A stretch of DNA of 64,000 nt, from positions 124,001-188,000 of the forward strand of contig NZ_FNCJ01000015.1 of NCBI RefSeq assembly GCF_900100735.1, in the 5' to 3' direction. The notes under the pieces were generated by a model that was not told where the DNA came from, made no database searches, and was given only the letters and a program-made list of their open reading frames with translations. The stretch's first letter is position 1. Each line of letters starts with the position of its first letter. Origin of the DNA: Paraburkholderia phenazinium (GTDB taxonomy: Bacteria; Pseudomonadota; Gammaproteobacteria; Burkholderiales; Burkholderiaceae). Below are positions 51,569-60,107 of this stretch, in pieces. The position numbers and the translations under genes are program-made.

Positions 51569-53143
51569 TCAGGCTTCCCACCAGACGTTCTCGGCAAACG
51601 AAAAGCCCATCATCCCGCCGGTCGGAATCGAGCCGAGACCCTTGAGGCGCTTGTCGTAGCCGTCGAGCAGGCTGATGAACGACGGAATGCCGATACCGCC
51701 CTGGTTGCTGACGATGGTCTGCATATCAGCGTACATCTGCTTGCGCTTGGCTTCGTCGGTTTCGGCGCGTGCTGCCAGCAGCAACTGGTCGAATTGCGGA
51801 TTCTTCCAGCCGGATTCGTTCCACGGGGCATCCGACTTGAAGAACTGGGTGAACAGCACGTCCGCGCTCGGCCGCGGGTTGATGCTGCCGAAGCCGAGCG
51901 GATGCTTCATCCAGTGGTTCGACCAGTAGCCGTCGGGCGGCACGCGGTTCACGGTCAGGTTGACACCGATCTTCTGCGCCGACAATTGCATCATCTCGGC
52001 CATTTCGATCGAACCGTTGGCGTCCGAGGTCGCGTAGATCGGCGGCAGCGTCAAACCGATAGCGCCGGCTTTCTGCAGATGGAACTTGGCCTTGTCCGGG
52101 TCGTACGGACGCTGCGGCAAGCCAGCGAAGTAGTAGCGGTGGCCCGGAGGAATCGGCTGATCGTTGCCGATCACCGCGTAACCGCGGAACACCGCCGTGC
52201 GGATCTGCTCGCGGTCGAACAGGTACTTCATGCCCTGCACGAAGTCCGGGTTGCCAGTGAGCGGATTGTCGCGCCGCATGATGAGGTCGGTGTAGAGACC
52301 CGATTTGGTCTCCTTGATCGCATAGCCAGGTGTCGACGCGACGCGCTGCGTGGCACGCGGATCGACCGCGCTGATCAGATGGACGTCGCCCGAGAGCAGC
52401 GCGTTCACGCGTGCCGAGTCGTCGCCGATGCCGATCAGCTCCACCTCATCGAGGTAGGGCTTGCCCGGACGCCAGTAGTTGTCGTTACGTGCGCCCACCG
52501 TGCTGACACCCGGCTTGAAGGTCTTCAGCTTGTACGGTCCGGTACCCACCGCCGTCGAAAAGTCCGTGGTGCCGTCCTTGATGATGACGAGCTGCGGCGT
52601 GGCGAGAATCGCCGGCAGGTCGGCGTTCGGCGTCGTCAAGGTAATCTGCACTTCGTCCGGACCGCTCGCCTTGACCTCGTCGAACTGGTCAGCCACCGAC
52701 TTCACTTTCGAGGCCGTCGCCGGGTTCTTGTGACGCGTCAACGAGTACGCCACGTCGGCGGGCGTCAGCGGCTTGCCGTCATGGAAGGTCACGCCCTTGC
52801 GCAGCTTGAGGGTCCAGACCTTGGCATCGCTGGTGGTGAACGACTCGGCCAGCGCCGGCTGGGGTGTCAGGCTGCTGTCGAACTGCGTCAGCCCGCTATA
52901 GAACATGAAGAAGCGGATGTAATCGGCGCCTGTCGAGCCTTTGGCCGGATCAAGCGTGTCCGCGGTCGAACTGGAGTCATAGGCAGCCCGAATCTTGCCC
53001 CCCTTCTTCGGCGTGTCGGCAAAGGCGCTGGTGGCGCCTACCAGCATCCCGCCCGCGCCCGTGGCAAGCATGCCGCCCGCAGCCAATACACGCATCATGT
53101 CGCGGCGGCTGAAACCGGCTCGTTTGATTTCGTCGTCGTTCAT
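51569..53143 (-). CDS. Periplasmic solute-binding protein, family 5 (peptide/nickel type), Tat signal
   Basis: The 524-residue protein begins with a twin-arginine signal (FSRRDMMRVLAAGGML, then AFADTPK as the cleavage region). Family 5 marks include LDPAKGSTGADYIRFFMFYSGL, WTLKLRKGVTFHDGKPLTPADVAYSL, VGTGPYKLKTF and LIMRRDNPLTGNPDFVQGMKYL. It is the first gene of the operon, and ATG 53143 has AGGAG 8 bases upstream. It should deliver the substrate that HyuAB opens, such as an oxoprolyl or hydantoin compound or a short peptide. Confidence 0.9.
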   Translation of the reverse strand: MNDDEIKRAGFSRRDMMRVLAAGGMLATGAGGMLVGATSAFADTPKKGGKIRAAYDSSSTADTLDPAKGSTGADYIRFFMFYSGLTQFDSSLTPQPALAESFTTSDAKVWTLKLRKGVTFHDGKPLTPADVAYSLTRHKNPATASKVKSVADQFDEVKASGPDEVQITLTTPNADLPAILATPQLVIIKDGTTDFSTAVGTGPYKLKTFKPGVSTVGARNDNYWRPGKPYLDEVELIGIGDDSARVNALLSGDVHLISAVDPRATQRVASTPGYAIKETKSGLYTDLIMRRDNPLTGNPDFVQGMKYLFDREQIRTAVFRGYAVIGNDQPIPPGHRYYFAGLPQRPYDPDKAKFHLQKAGAIGLTLPPIYATSDANGSIEMAEMMQLSAQKIGVNLTVNRVPPDGYWSNHWMKHPLGFGSINPRPSADVLFTQFFKSDAPWNESGWKNPQFDQLLLAARAETDEAKRKQMYADMQTIVSNQGGIGIPSFISLLDGYDKRLKGLGSIPTGGMMGFSFAENVWWEA

Positions 53144-53302
53144 GGACTCTGCTCCTGGGACCAAGGGAAGAATGAATACAGCTTGTATGAGGCTGCTTGC
53201 CCGTCAAGTCGCGAAACGTTGCGGGTTGAGTGAATTTAAGCACCGCAAAATTAACGGAATGTCCTGATTCGGCATCGCGCGCAAGCGAAACGAATCGTTT
53301 TG

Positions 53303-53509
53303 ATGGCGCTTCACAGCATGAATTGCTGCGCGCGTTGCGGCATGCGGCTCTCAGGCCGGCGGGGCGGGCGTTGCGGGGATTGCACGGTACATGCAAGCGG
53401 GCCGCAGCTGATTGGGCGTCCATTCTGCGGCGCGTTGGCACGCCCGGGATGGCGGCTATCAGCCGTGAAGGGCAGAATTAAGCGTTTACTGCGGCGGGCG
53501 ACGGCATGA
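53303..53509 (+). CDS. Possible small zinc-ribbon-like protein (doubtful)
   Basis: A 68-codon frame encodes MALHSMNCCARCGMRLSG followed by RCGDC, so two CxxC knuckles 9 residues apart, the spacing of a small zinc ribbon. There is no ribosome site before ATG 53303 or ATG 53318, and the C-terminal half is Arg-rich without features. It could be a real micro-protein or a chance frame in GC-rich DNA. Confidence 0.25.
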   Translation: MALHSMNCCARCGMRLSGRRGGRCGDCTVHASGPQLIGRPFCGALARPGWRLSAVKGRIKRLLRRATA

Positions 53510-53581
53510 TATGCCGCGTTCGCCGACGGCTAGTTCGGGATGCCGGCGTTCAAACGGCCACCTCATCGCGGCCGCCCAAAC

Positions 53582-53620
53582 AAAAAAAGCCCATCGCGTA
53601 TCTCTCGATGCACGATGAGC
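53582..53620 (-). terminator. Rho-independent terminator after the porin gene
   Basis: On the minus strand GCTCATCGTG pairs with CGCGATGGGC (two G-U pairs) around a 12-base loop and is followed by seven T. It lies about 65 bases past the porin stop. Confidence 0.8.
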
Positions 53621-53682
53621 CGACTAAAGGCATCACGTCACACACTTCGCGTCACGCAATGCCGCGTGGCGGAGCAAAAAAC

Positions 53683-54831
53683 TTAGAACTGGTGACGCAG
53701 GGCGACACGAACGACGGTCTGGTTCGAGTTCGAAGACGGTGCGTCGGTACCGAGCACAAAACCACCGTCGAGAACAGAGTTCGTCTTGTCGCCGCCCACG
53801 TACTGGTACACGCCCTGGATGTAGACGTCGGTACGCTTCGAGAGGTTGTAGTCAGCCATCAGGCCCACTGTCTGAATCTTCGGTTTCACGTTGCCCGTCG
53901 AGGCATCGAAGTTTTCGAGCGTGTAGACGTACTCCGCGCCAACGTAGAACGCCGGGGTGATCTGGTATTTGCCGTTCACTTCGAAGTTCTGGAACTTCAG
54001 GGTATTGAGCGTCGCGCCCGTTACAAGGGGAGCCGTCGTGCTGATGTAGCCGTTCGCCGCCGGGTTCTTGTAGTTCGAGTTGGTGTACGCGAAGCCCACG
54101 GTGGCCGGGCCGAACGTGTAGTTGATACCGGCGCCGAAGACGCGCATGCGCTCGGCGATGAAGCTCGCGTCGTTGGTGGTGATCGCGCCGCTGGTGGTCA
54201 CGCCAGGATTGTCAGCCTGCATATAGGCGGCTGCCACCAGCAGGCCACCGTTGGTGTATTGGCCGCCGAAGCTATAAGCACGGTCGTTGGCGAAGTTGGT
54301 GTCGTTACTGAACGCATAAGCACCGCCGAACTGGAAGCCGCCGATATTCGGGCTTGCGTACTTGACGGCATTGCCCAGACGGAACGAGTTGTCGGTGTTG
54401 TCGTTGTCGTACGGGTGGGCGAACAGATAGCCGGCCCAGTTGCCATTAGCCGTGGTTTGCGCAAGGTAGTCCACCACGGAGTCGTACTGGCGACCGAACG
54501 TGAGCGTGCCGTAGGTGTTGTCCGCGAGGCCAACGTACGCCTGACGGCCGAACATGCGGCCACCTTGACCCAGTTTGCCGGTGTTCACGTCAAAGCCGTT
54601 TTCCAACTGGAAGATCGCCTTCAGGCCGCCGCCCAGATCTTCCGTACCCTTGAGCCCCCAACGGCTGCCCTGTGCATAGCCGCTCTCCATCTCGTACGCG
54701 GCGTTACCGCCTACATTGCTCGTGTAGTTGAAACCTTCGTCGATCACGCCATACAACGTGACACTGCTTTGAGCGAATACAGGGGCGGCAAATGCTGCGG
54801 ATACAGCCAGTGCAATGACTTGCTTTTTCAT
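53683..54831 (-). CDS. Gram-negative porin of the Burkholderia OmpC-like type
   Basis: The 382-residue outer membrane protein has a signal peptide ending AAPVFAQ and then SSVTLYGVIDEGF, the first strand of betaproteobacterial general porins. Further marks are SRWGLKGTEDLGGGLKAIFQLENGF, GRQAYVGLADNTYGTLTFGRQYD and a terminal VVRVALRHQF with C-terminal Phe for BAM-mediated assembly. It is a trimeric diffusion channel for small solutes. It is a single-gene unit with its own terminator and a long AT-rich upstream region. Confidence 0.95.
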   Translation of the reverse strand: MKKQVIALAVSAAFAAPVFAQSSVTLYGVIDEGFNYTSNVGGNAAYEMESGYAQGSRWGLKGTEDLGGGLKAIFQLENGFDVNTGKLGQGGRMFGRQAYVGLADNTYGTLTFGRQYDSVVDYLAQTTANGNWAGYLFAHPYDNDNTDNSFRLGNAVKYASPNIGGFQFGGAYAFSNDTNFANDRAYSFGGQYTNGGLLVAAAYMQADNPGVTTSGAITTNDASFIAERMRVFGAGINYTFGPATVGFAYTNSNYKNPAANGYISTTAPLVTGATLNTLKFQNFEVNGKYQITPAFYVGAEYVYTLENFDASTGNVKPKIQTVGLMADYNLSKRTDVYIQGVYQYVGGDKTNSVLDGGFVLGTDAPSSNSNQTVVRVALRHQF

Positions 54832-55659
54832 TACGATCTCCGGGCTCTTGAATATTTAAACGACGCGTTTTTCGAACTGCCATTGCGGGACAACGGCAAA
54901 CCTGGTTGGCAGTTGCGGGGTCGGCAACACACAACGCGGGACGGATGCTTGCATGCCGATAACGGGTCGTCTATCCGGACAAGACGCGAAGCGAATAAAA
55001 CGTTGTGAAATACCAACCGGAAGCGATGCAATCCTCAGGATTGACTTTGCTATGAGACCTTGAATGAAGTCATTTCCGCGCTTTGCCACCCTTTCTGCGA
55101 GGTCTTGATTTTCCATGCAGTGAGCGTGCTTCACGCTTTCGCAATGCACAAAATCAAGGTCACAAAATAATCCGCCTTCGCTTAATGATCGATCATATAA
55201 ATTTACTAAGGATGGCGTATTAACTGCCGTTTTATAACGAGTGGATTTTGTTTTGGCGATCTCGTTCGGCAGGCTGCGGCATCCTCTGCACGCCAGCGCA
55301 TCGACATCGTTTTCGAGGCCGCCAGCTCAGTCCGAAACCGCGCCCGCCGGTTCGCGCCGCCAGTGCCGCCTTTCAAAATGCCTTCATCCGGCGCCAGAAA
55401 TTTGTCTCGCTTTGCTAGACACAGCCAATTTTGAGCAGATATGATCCGGGAAAACCCGAACATGCCGCCGCTCCGCAGAGTCTTTTCCCTGCGGCCGATG
55501 CGGTCATGCGCGGGCCGTCGTTTGTCGTCGAAAGGACGGTTAGCCGGTGATCCCGGTTAACCGCCCATTTCGTCGGCTTGAAGCAAGCGGGTCTCACCCC
55601 CGCTCTGTCGCAGTCGGCCACAAGCCGGACTCGACCTCTTAGCCTGGATATCATCGATC
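54832..55659. other. Long AT-richer divergent region between the porin and FUSC genes
   Basis: About 830 bases without a recognisable gene; the frames at 54856-55149 and 55206-55463 have no family content. The part from 55000 to 55260 is AT-rich and contains a nested inverted repeat at 55104-55158. The region must hold the porin promoter and probably its regulator sites. Confidence 0.5.
55104..55158. promoter_or_regulatory. Nested inverted repeat upstream of the porin gene
   Basis: Outer arms CTTGATTTT (55104-55112) and AAAATCAAG (55150-55158) enclose CATGCA/TGCA remnants and an inner hairpin AGCGTG-CTT-CACGCT. As RNA it would fold into a long interrupted stem; as DNA it could bind a dimeric regulator. 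It lies about 270 bases upstream of the porin start. Confidence 0.45.
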
Positions 55660-57609
55660 ATGATTGTTGTCGCGTTTTCACGCGTCGCCGGCCGCCTGCT
55701 GGTTGCAGACCCGGGACTCGTACGCCTCCAGACCGCGCTGCGCGCCGCGCTTGCCTGCCTGTTAAGCGGCATCGCCTGCGTAGCGTGGACGACCGGTCAC
55801 CATCTGCCGATCACCCTGGCCGCCCTGGGCGTCCTGTTCAGCATGATTGCCCCGCTGTTCGTGCGCGATGCGCGCCGTGGCGCGTGGTTCACCACCCTGC
55901 TCTACCTCTATCTGTGTGGTTGCGCGAATTTCGCCGTTGCCGCGGCACTGAGCCGCTACCCGCTGGCGGGCGACGCCGGCTTCCTGCTCGTCATGTTTAG
56001 CGGCATGCTCTGCCAGGCGTGCGGCCCACGCGCGCTCGGCTGCGCGATGATCGGCGTCGTCACCTTTTATCTCGGGCTGTATCTGCACCCAACGGCGCTC
56101 GAGGTCGGGCAATCGATCGCCTTATCGGTTGCCGGCCCCGCGATGGTGGCGCTGGTCGGGCGCGTGCTCGTCCCCATGCAGGCAGCGCGGACCTTGCGAC
56201 TGGCCGTGCATACCGTCACGCTGCGCGCCGAGCGGGTGCTGGCTGCCGCGCGCACTGCACAGACACCAGGCATGCTCACTGCCGCACGCGTCTCCGAGCT
56301 GAACGAGGCCGCGCTGGCGCTCGAAGAACAGCTTGCGCTGCTCAATCCGCCCGATGCGGCCATGCTTCGCGAACGGCTTGTCGAACTGGAAGTGGCGGCC
56401 GGCCACAACAGCTTTGACACCGCTTCGCTCACGGCCGGGCATGACCCGCTGCGCCACGCCATCGACCGGCTCAAGGAGGCCGCCCGGCGACAACGCGCCA
56501 CGCCGGCGCCGCCGGTAGTGCGCGGCACGAGAAGCGCCGCTACATGGTTCGGCGAGATCCGCGCCAGGTTGGCGTGGCTGCCGGCGGCACGCGCCACCAC
56601 TGCGGCGTTGCTGGCCATGGTGATCGGCCATTCGCTGTCACCGGAACGCTGGTTCTGGGCGGTGATTACGACCTTCGTCGTGTTTCTCGGCACGCGCTCA
56701 CGCGCCGACACCGTCTACCGCGGCGCGCAACGGCTTGCTGGCACGTTCGCGGGGGCGCTTGCGAGCGTGCTGCTGGCATTGTCGCTGCACGACGCGCCAA
56801 TGTTGATGGCCGCGGCGATGGTGCTGTGCGTATTTGGCTGGGCGTACTACATCCTGAATGCCTACGCGCCCGGCGTGTTCTTTATCACCGTGCTGGTCGG
56901 CCTCGTTTATGGACAACTCGGCTTTGCGATGGGGCCGCTAGTCGAACTGCGTATCGAGGAGGTACTGGTGGGCTGCATCGTCTCGTTTGCCGTCGCGATC
57001 CTGATGATGCCGCTGGCAGCCACACGCCACGTCGAAGCGCGGCTCGCAGCCGTGCTCGCAGCGCTCAGGCAGGTGGTGCGGCTCGCAACCGCAACCGATG
57101 CGCCAGCAGACACCGCGGCAGCAAGCGCGGCGATGCGTGCGCTCGATCGTAGCTGGCACGACCTGCGCGTCGCCTTGCGGCCGTTGCAAACCCAGCGGGT
57201 CTTTGTATGGAATCCGGGTGTCGAGCTCGCGACCGGCTCGTTGCTCAGTTGCCTGCACTGGGCGCGCGTGCTGAGCCGCCCCAATGAAACTGCGCTTGCT
57301 GTCGGGGACGCTAGCGATCCGGCCTCGCAGGCTGCGAGCGTGGTGCATGCCACGTCGATTCTCGCGCGGCTCGATGCCATGATTGCCCGCTATCAGACGA
57401 GCGCTCCCGTATCGGCTGCGGGCGAACAGGTCGGACAGCCAACCAAAGACGCTCGATACGCGCCGGGCATGATGCCAGGCGATCCCGGCCATGCCCAGAC
57501 TCTCGCGCAACTGGATGGCGCTGTGGCCCAGCTTGCCGAGCGTCTCGCCCATCCTAACGCCTGCATGCACAAACGCTTGAACTGGGCTCTGCGCACAAGG
57601 AACGCTTAA
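55660..57609 (+). CDS. FUSC-family inner membrane exporter
   Basis: The 649-residue protein has an N-terminal block of about six membrane helices (residues 20-170). A soluble, helical middle region follows (180-320; VSELNEAALALEEQLALL). A second membrane block with the FUSC motif WFWAVITTFVVFLGTRSRADTVYRGAQR lies at 345-475, and a C-terminal soluble part ends the chain. FUSC proteins resemble the fusaric acid resistance pump and the AaeB aromatic acid exporter. No membrane-fusion or outer-membrane partner genes are adjacent. Confidence 0.87.
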   Translation: MIVVAFSRVAGRLLVADPGLVRLQTALRAALACLLSGIACVAWTTGHHLPITLAALGVLFSMIAPLFVRDARRGAWFTTLLYLYLCGCANFAVAAALSRYPLAGDAGFLLVMFSGMLCQACGPRALGCAMIGVVTFYLGLYLHPTALEVGQSIALSVAGPAMVALVGRVLVPMQAARTLRLAVHTVTLRAERVLAAARTAQTPGMLTAARVSELNEAALALEEQLALLNPPDAAMLRERLVELEVAAGHNSFDTASLTAGHDPLRHAIDRLKEAARRQRATPAPPVVRGTRSAATWFGEIRARLAWLPAARATTAALLAMVIGHSLSPERWFWAVITTFVVFLGTRSRADTVYRGAQRLAGTFAGALASVLLALSLHDAPMLMAAAMVLCVFGWAYYILNAYAPGVFFITVLVGLVYGQLGFAMGPLVELRIEEVLVGCIVSFAVAILMMPLAATRHVEARLAAVLAALRQVVRLATATDAPADTAAASAAMRALDRSWHDLRVALRPLQTQRVFVWNPGVELATGSLLSCLHWARVLSRPNETALAVGDASDPASQAASVVHATSILARLDAMIARYQTSAPVSAAGEQVGQPTKDARYAPGMMPGDPGHAQTLAQLDGAVAQLAERLAHPNACMHKRLNWALRTRNA

Positions 57610-57931
57610 GACCTCCCGATGCCGATACTTCATATCGCCCCAACGGCCGTTGGGCAATATGTATAACGCAACACGCCACCGTTAGAATCGGACTGGGGAA
57701 CCGGCAGCAAAGCCCTCAGTCCGCGCCGATTCAAACGGAGCATTCAATCCGTTTCGCCAAACCCGTGCGAGTGCCCCCGGCAAATTCCCCGTACATCTGT
57801 GGCGCATACGGATTCGACGCAGCAAAACCCACTCCCTGCTACGCTTGTCATTCTCCGCCCCTTTGGGTGTTATATCCTGTGGTCCAGCGTCCCGTGGCCC
57901 TCCCACTTCCCTGCCCTAAAAGGCCGAAGCG
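57610..57931. other. Intergenic region before the DyP-encapsulin operon
   Basis: There is no gene in 322 bases. It starts with a long palindrome just after the FUSC stop (57631-57661) and must hold the promoter of the DyP-encapsulin operon. A TATATC 60 bases before the DyP start could be a -10 element, but no good -35 lies at the normal distance. Confidence 0.4.
57631..57661. promoter_or_regulatory. Near-perfect 31-nt palindrome between the FUSC and DyP genes
   Basis: The centre CCCAACGGCCGTTGGG is a perfect 16-bp palindrome, and flanking CATAT and ATATG extend it with one bulged base and one mismatch. It lies 22 bases past the FUSC stop. With no T-run, an operator or attenuating hairpin is as likely as a terminator. 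Confidence 0.45.
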
Positions 57932-59005
57932 ATGTCCGACATCCCGATCCCCGCTGCTGTCACCCCCGAACCTCAAGACGTCTCCACCCAAGTGAGGCGC
58001 AGTGCGATCTTCCTCGTCGCCACCGTCAACCCGGACCCGGCAAGTCATGAAACCGTCCGCGCATGGTGCGCCGATATCGCCGCACTGGTGCGAGCGGTCG
58101 GCAAGCGCGTGCCGGCCGGCGGCCTCTCTTGCGTCTGTGCGTTCAGCTCGGATGCCTGGGACACCCTGTTCGGCGCGCCGCGCCCCGCCGGCCTCCACCC
58201 GTTCCGCGAATTCGGCTCGGGCGAGCGCGTCGCGGTGGCGACGCCCGGCGACATCCTGCTGCACATTCGCGCCGACCACATGGATCTGTGCTTCGAACTG
58301 GCCACGCAACTGATGAACCGGATCGGCACGGCCGTGACCACCGTCGATGAAGTCCACGGCTTTCGCTTTTTCGATCAGCGCAGCATTATCGGCTTCGTCG
58401 ACGGCACCGAGAACCCGACCGGTAACGAGGCCCTCACGTTTACCGTGGTCGGCGAAGAGGACCCGGAGTTTGCCGGCGGCAGCTATGTGCTCGTGCAAAA
58501 GTACCTGCACAACATGACCGCCTGGAATGCGCTCACGGTCGAAGCGCAGGAGCGTGTGATCGGCCGCACCAAACTCGCCGATATCGAACTCGACGAGGCC
58601 GTTAAGCCCACCTGCTCGCACAGCTCGCTCACGACACTCGAAGAGAACGGCCAGGAGATCAAGATTCTGCGCGACAACATGCCGTTCGGCCGGCCAGGTT
58701 CCGCCGAGTTCGGCACGTTCTTTATCGGCTATGCGCGCTCACCGGCACCGATCGAACAGATGCTCGAAAACATGTTTGTCGGCCGCCCGCCCGGCAACTA
58801 CGACCGGCTGCTCGATTTCAGCCGCGCGGTCACCGGCGGCCTATTCTTTGTGCCGTCTGAGACGCTGCTCGAAGCGCTGGCCGAGCGCAGCCCCGCCGTG
58901 GCAGCGAACGCATCCGGCGCCGCCGAATCCCTACCGTCTGCCGAGCCCGTCAGCGATGGTTCGCTGAAAATCGGCTCTCTCAAAGGAGCACCTAAGTATG
59001 AATAA
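57932..59005 (+). CDS. DyP-type heme peroxidase, encapsulin cargo protein
   Basis: The 357-residue dye-decolourising peroxidase has the distal Asp157 in GFVDGTENPTG, the proximal heme ligand His230 in KPTCSHSSL, and the distal Arg in LRDNMPFGRPG near residue 247. After a flexible Ala/Ser/Pro-rich linker (about 315-340) the C-terminus carries DGSLKIGSLKG at 342-352, which matches the encapsulation peptide used by DyP cargo. It should be packed inside the encapsulin shell and use peroxide to oxidise a bulky or unknown substrate. The stop lies 8 bases inside the encapsulin gene, so expression is coupled. Confidence 0.95.
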   Translation: MSDIPIPAAVTPEPQDVSTQVRRSAIFLVATVNPDPASHETVRAWCADIAALVRAVGKRVPAGGLSCVCAFSSDAWDTLFGAPRPAGLHPFREFGSGERVAVATPGDILLHIRADHMDLCFELATQLMNRIGTAVTTVDEVHGFRFFDQRSIIGFVDGTENPTGNEALTFTVVGEEDPEFAGGSYVLVQKYLHNMTAWNALTVEAQERVIGRTKLADIELDEAVKPTCSHSSLTTLEENGQEIKILRDNMPFGRPGSAEFGTFFIGYARSPAPIEQMLENMFVGRPPGNYDRLLDFSRAVTGGLFFVPSETLLEALAERSPAVAANASGAAESLPSAEPVSDGSLKIGSLKGAPKYE

Positions 59006-59798
59006 TCTGCATCGCGAGCTCGCCCCCATCTCTGCGGCCGCCTGGTCGGAAATCGAGGAGGAAGTCGCGCGCACCTTCAAGCGCTCCGTGGCCGGACGCC
59101 GCGTGGTCGATCTGAAGGGTCCCGGCGGCGCCAGTCTGAGCGCAGTTGGTACCGGCCATCAATCAGCCATCGCCGCGCCGCAGGACGGCGTCAGCGCCCG
59201 CCAGCGCGAAGTGAAAGCGCTGGTGGAACTGCGCGTGCCGTTCGAATTGCAACGCGACGCCATCGACGACGTGGAGCGCGGCGCGCTCGACTCCGACTGG
59301 CAGCCCGCCAAAGATGCCGCGCAACAACTGGCCTACGCGGAAGACCGGGCGATTTTCGATGGCTACAAGGCGGCCGGCATCGTCGGCATCCGCGAAGGTT
59401 CGTCGAACCCCACGCTGCCCTTGCCGGCGAATGTCAGCGATTATCCGGCCGTAATCGCGAAGGCGCTCGAGCAGTTGCGTCTTGCCGGCGTAGACGGCCC
59501 GTACTCGGTCCTGCTGGGTGCGGATGCCTACACCGCCGTTAGCGAGGCGAGCGATCAGGGTTACCCGGTGCTCGAACATCTCAAGCGGCTGGTGAACGGC
59601 GAGATTATCTGGGCGCCGGCTATCGACGGCGGCAGTGTGCTGTCCACCCGTGGTGGCGACTTCGACCTGCATATCGGCCAGGACTTGTCGATCGGCTATC
59701 TGAGCCATACGGATCAGGTGGTGCGGCTGTACTTGCAGGAGACGCTGACCTTCCTGTTGCTGACGAGCGAAGCGTCGGTGGCGGTGCTGCCGGAATAA
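58998..59798 (+). CDS. Encapsulin shell protein (linocin M18 family)
   Basis: The 266-residue HK97-fold protein assembles into a hollow shell about 24 nm wide in known members. Family marks are NNLHRELAPISAAAWSEIEEE at the N-terminus, RRVVDLKGPGG, QPAKDAAQQLAYAEDRAIF, and LHIGQDLSIGYLSHTDQVVRLYLQET in part near the C-terminus. ATG 58998 has AAAGGAG 9 bases upstream within the DyP 3' end. With DyP as cargo it forms a class-1 encapsulin nanocompartment tied to oxidative stress. No ferritin-like cargo gene adjoins it. Confidence 0.95.
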   Translation: MNNLHRELAPISAAAWSEIEEEVARTFKRSVAGRRVVDLKGPGGASLSAVGTGHQSAIAAPQDGVSARQREVKALVELRVPFELQRDAIDDVERGALDSDWQPAKDAAQQLAYAEDRAIFDGYKAAGIVGIREGSSNPTLPLPANVSDYPAVIAKALEQLRLAGVDGPYSVLLGADAYTAVSEASDQGYPVLEHLKRLVNGEIIWAPAIDGGSVLSTRGGDFDLHIGQDLSIGYLSHTDQVVRLYLQETLTFLLLTSEASVAVLPE

Positions 59799-59817
59799 GC
59801 GAATCGTCTGCGGCTAA

Positions 59818-59890
59818 AGTTCTCCACAGAAATTGTCCATAAGCTTGTGGATATCCTGCGGACTGCTAGCTCAAGTGCTTGATCGGGCTG
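59818..59890 (+). repeat. Dispersed repeat unit 3
   Basis: It runs GTTCTCCACAGAAATTGTCC, ATAAGCTTGTGGATATCCTG, CGGACTGCTAGCTCAAGTGC, then TTGATCGGGCTGG. It shares TGTGGATATCCTGCGGACT with unit 1 exactly. The paired boxes are TTCTCCACA and TGTGGATAT. Confidence 0.7.
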
Positions 59891-59934
59891 GACTTGTTGG
59901 ACTTGCGTCAGACGCCTTGTGCCCGACCCGCGAC

Positions 59935-60008
59935 GGTTATCAACAGAAATTGTTCGCAAGGCTGTGGATAACATTAGGGCAAGCGCGCCAAGCCATTGAT
60001 GCAATGGG
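59935..60008 (+). repeat. Dispersed repeat unit 4
   Basis: It runs GGTTATCAACAGAAATTGTT, CGCAAGGCTGTGGATAAC, then a diverged tail AAGCGCGCCAAGCCATTGAT. TTATCAACA and TGTGGATAA are almost perfect inverted DnaA-type boxes 18 bases apart. The gap to unit 3 is 44 bases, near the 50 bases between units 1 and 2. Confidence 0.7.
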
Positions 60009-60107
60009 GTTCTGGCGCGCTGCTTCAGGGATGCGATTTTTGGTGTGCGGCTAAGCCGGCCCTCCGAAGGTCCAGGCGGTCCCTCTTCAAGTCTTTAAGG
60101 CCAGTGA

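Larger units (their letters stand above)
53144..53682. other. Promoter region of the transporter-hydantoinase operon and porin terminator
   Basis: About 540 bases with no certain gene. It includes the operon promoter near 53144-53280 (minus strand), a Cys-rich short frame on the plus strand at 53303-53509, and the porin terminator at 53582-53620. Confidence 0.45.
59799..60107. other. Intergenic stretch after encapsulin, holding the second repeat locus
   Basis: There is no gene in about 309 bases. Two units of the DnaA-box-like dispersed repeat occupy 59818-59890 and 59935-60008. No clear terminator for the encapsulin operon is seen; the repeat stems could serve as one. Confidence 0.5.
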
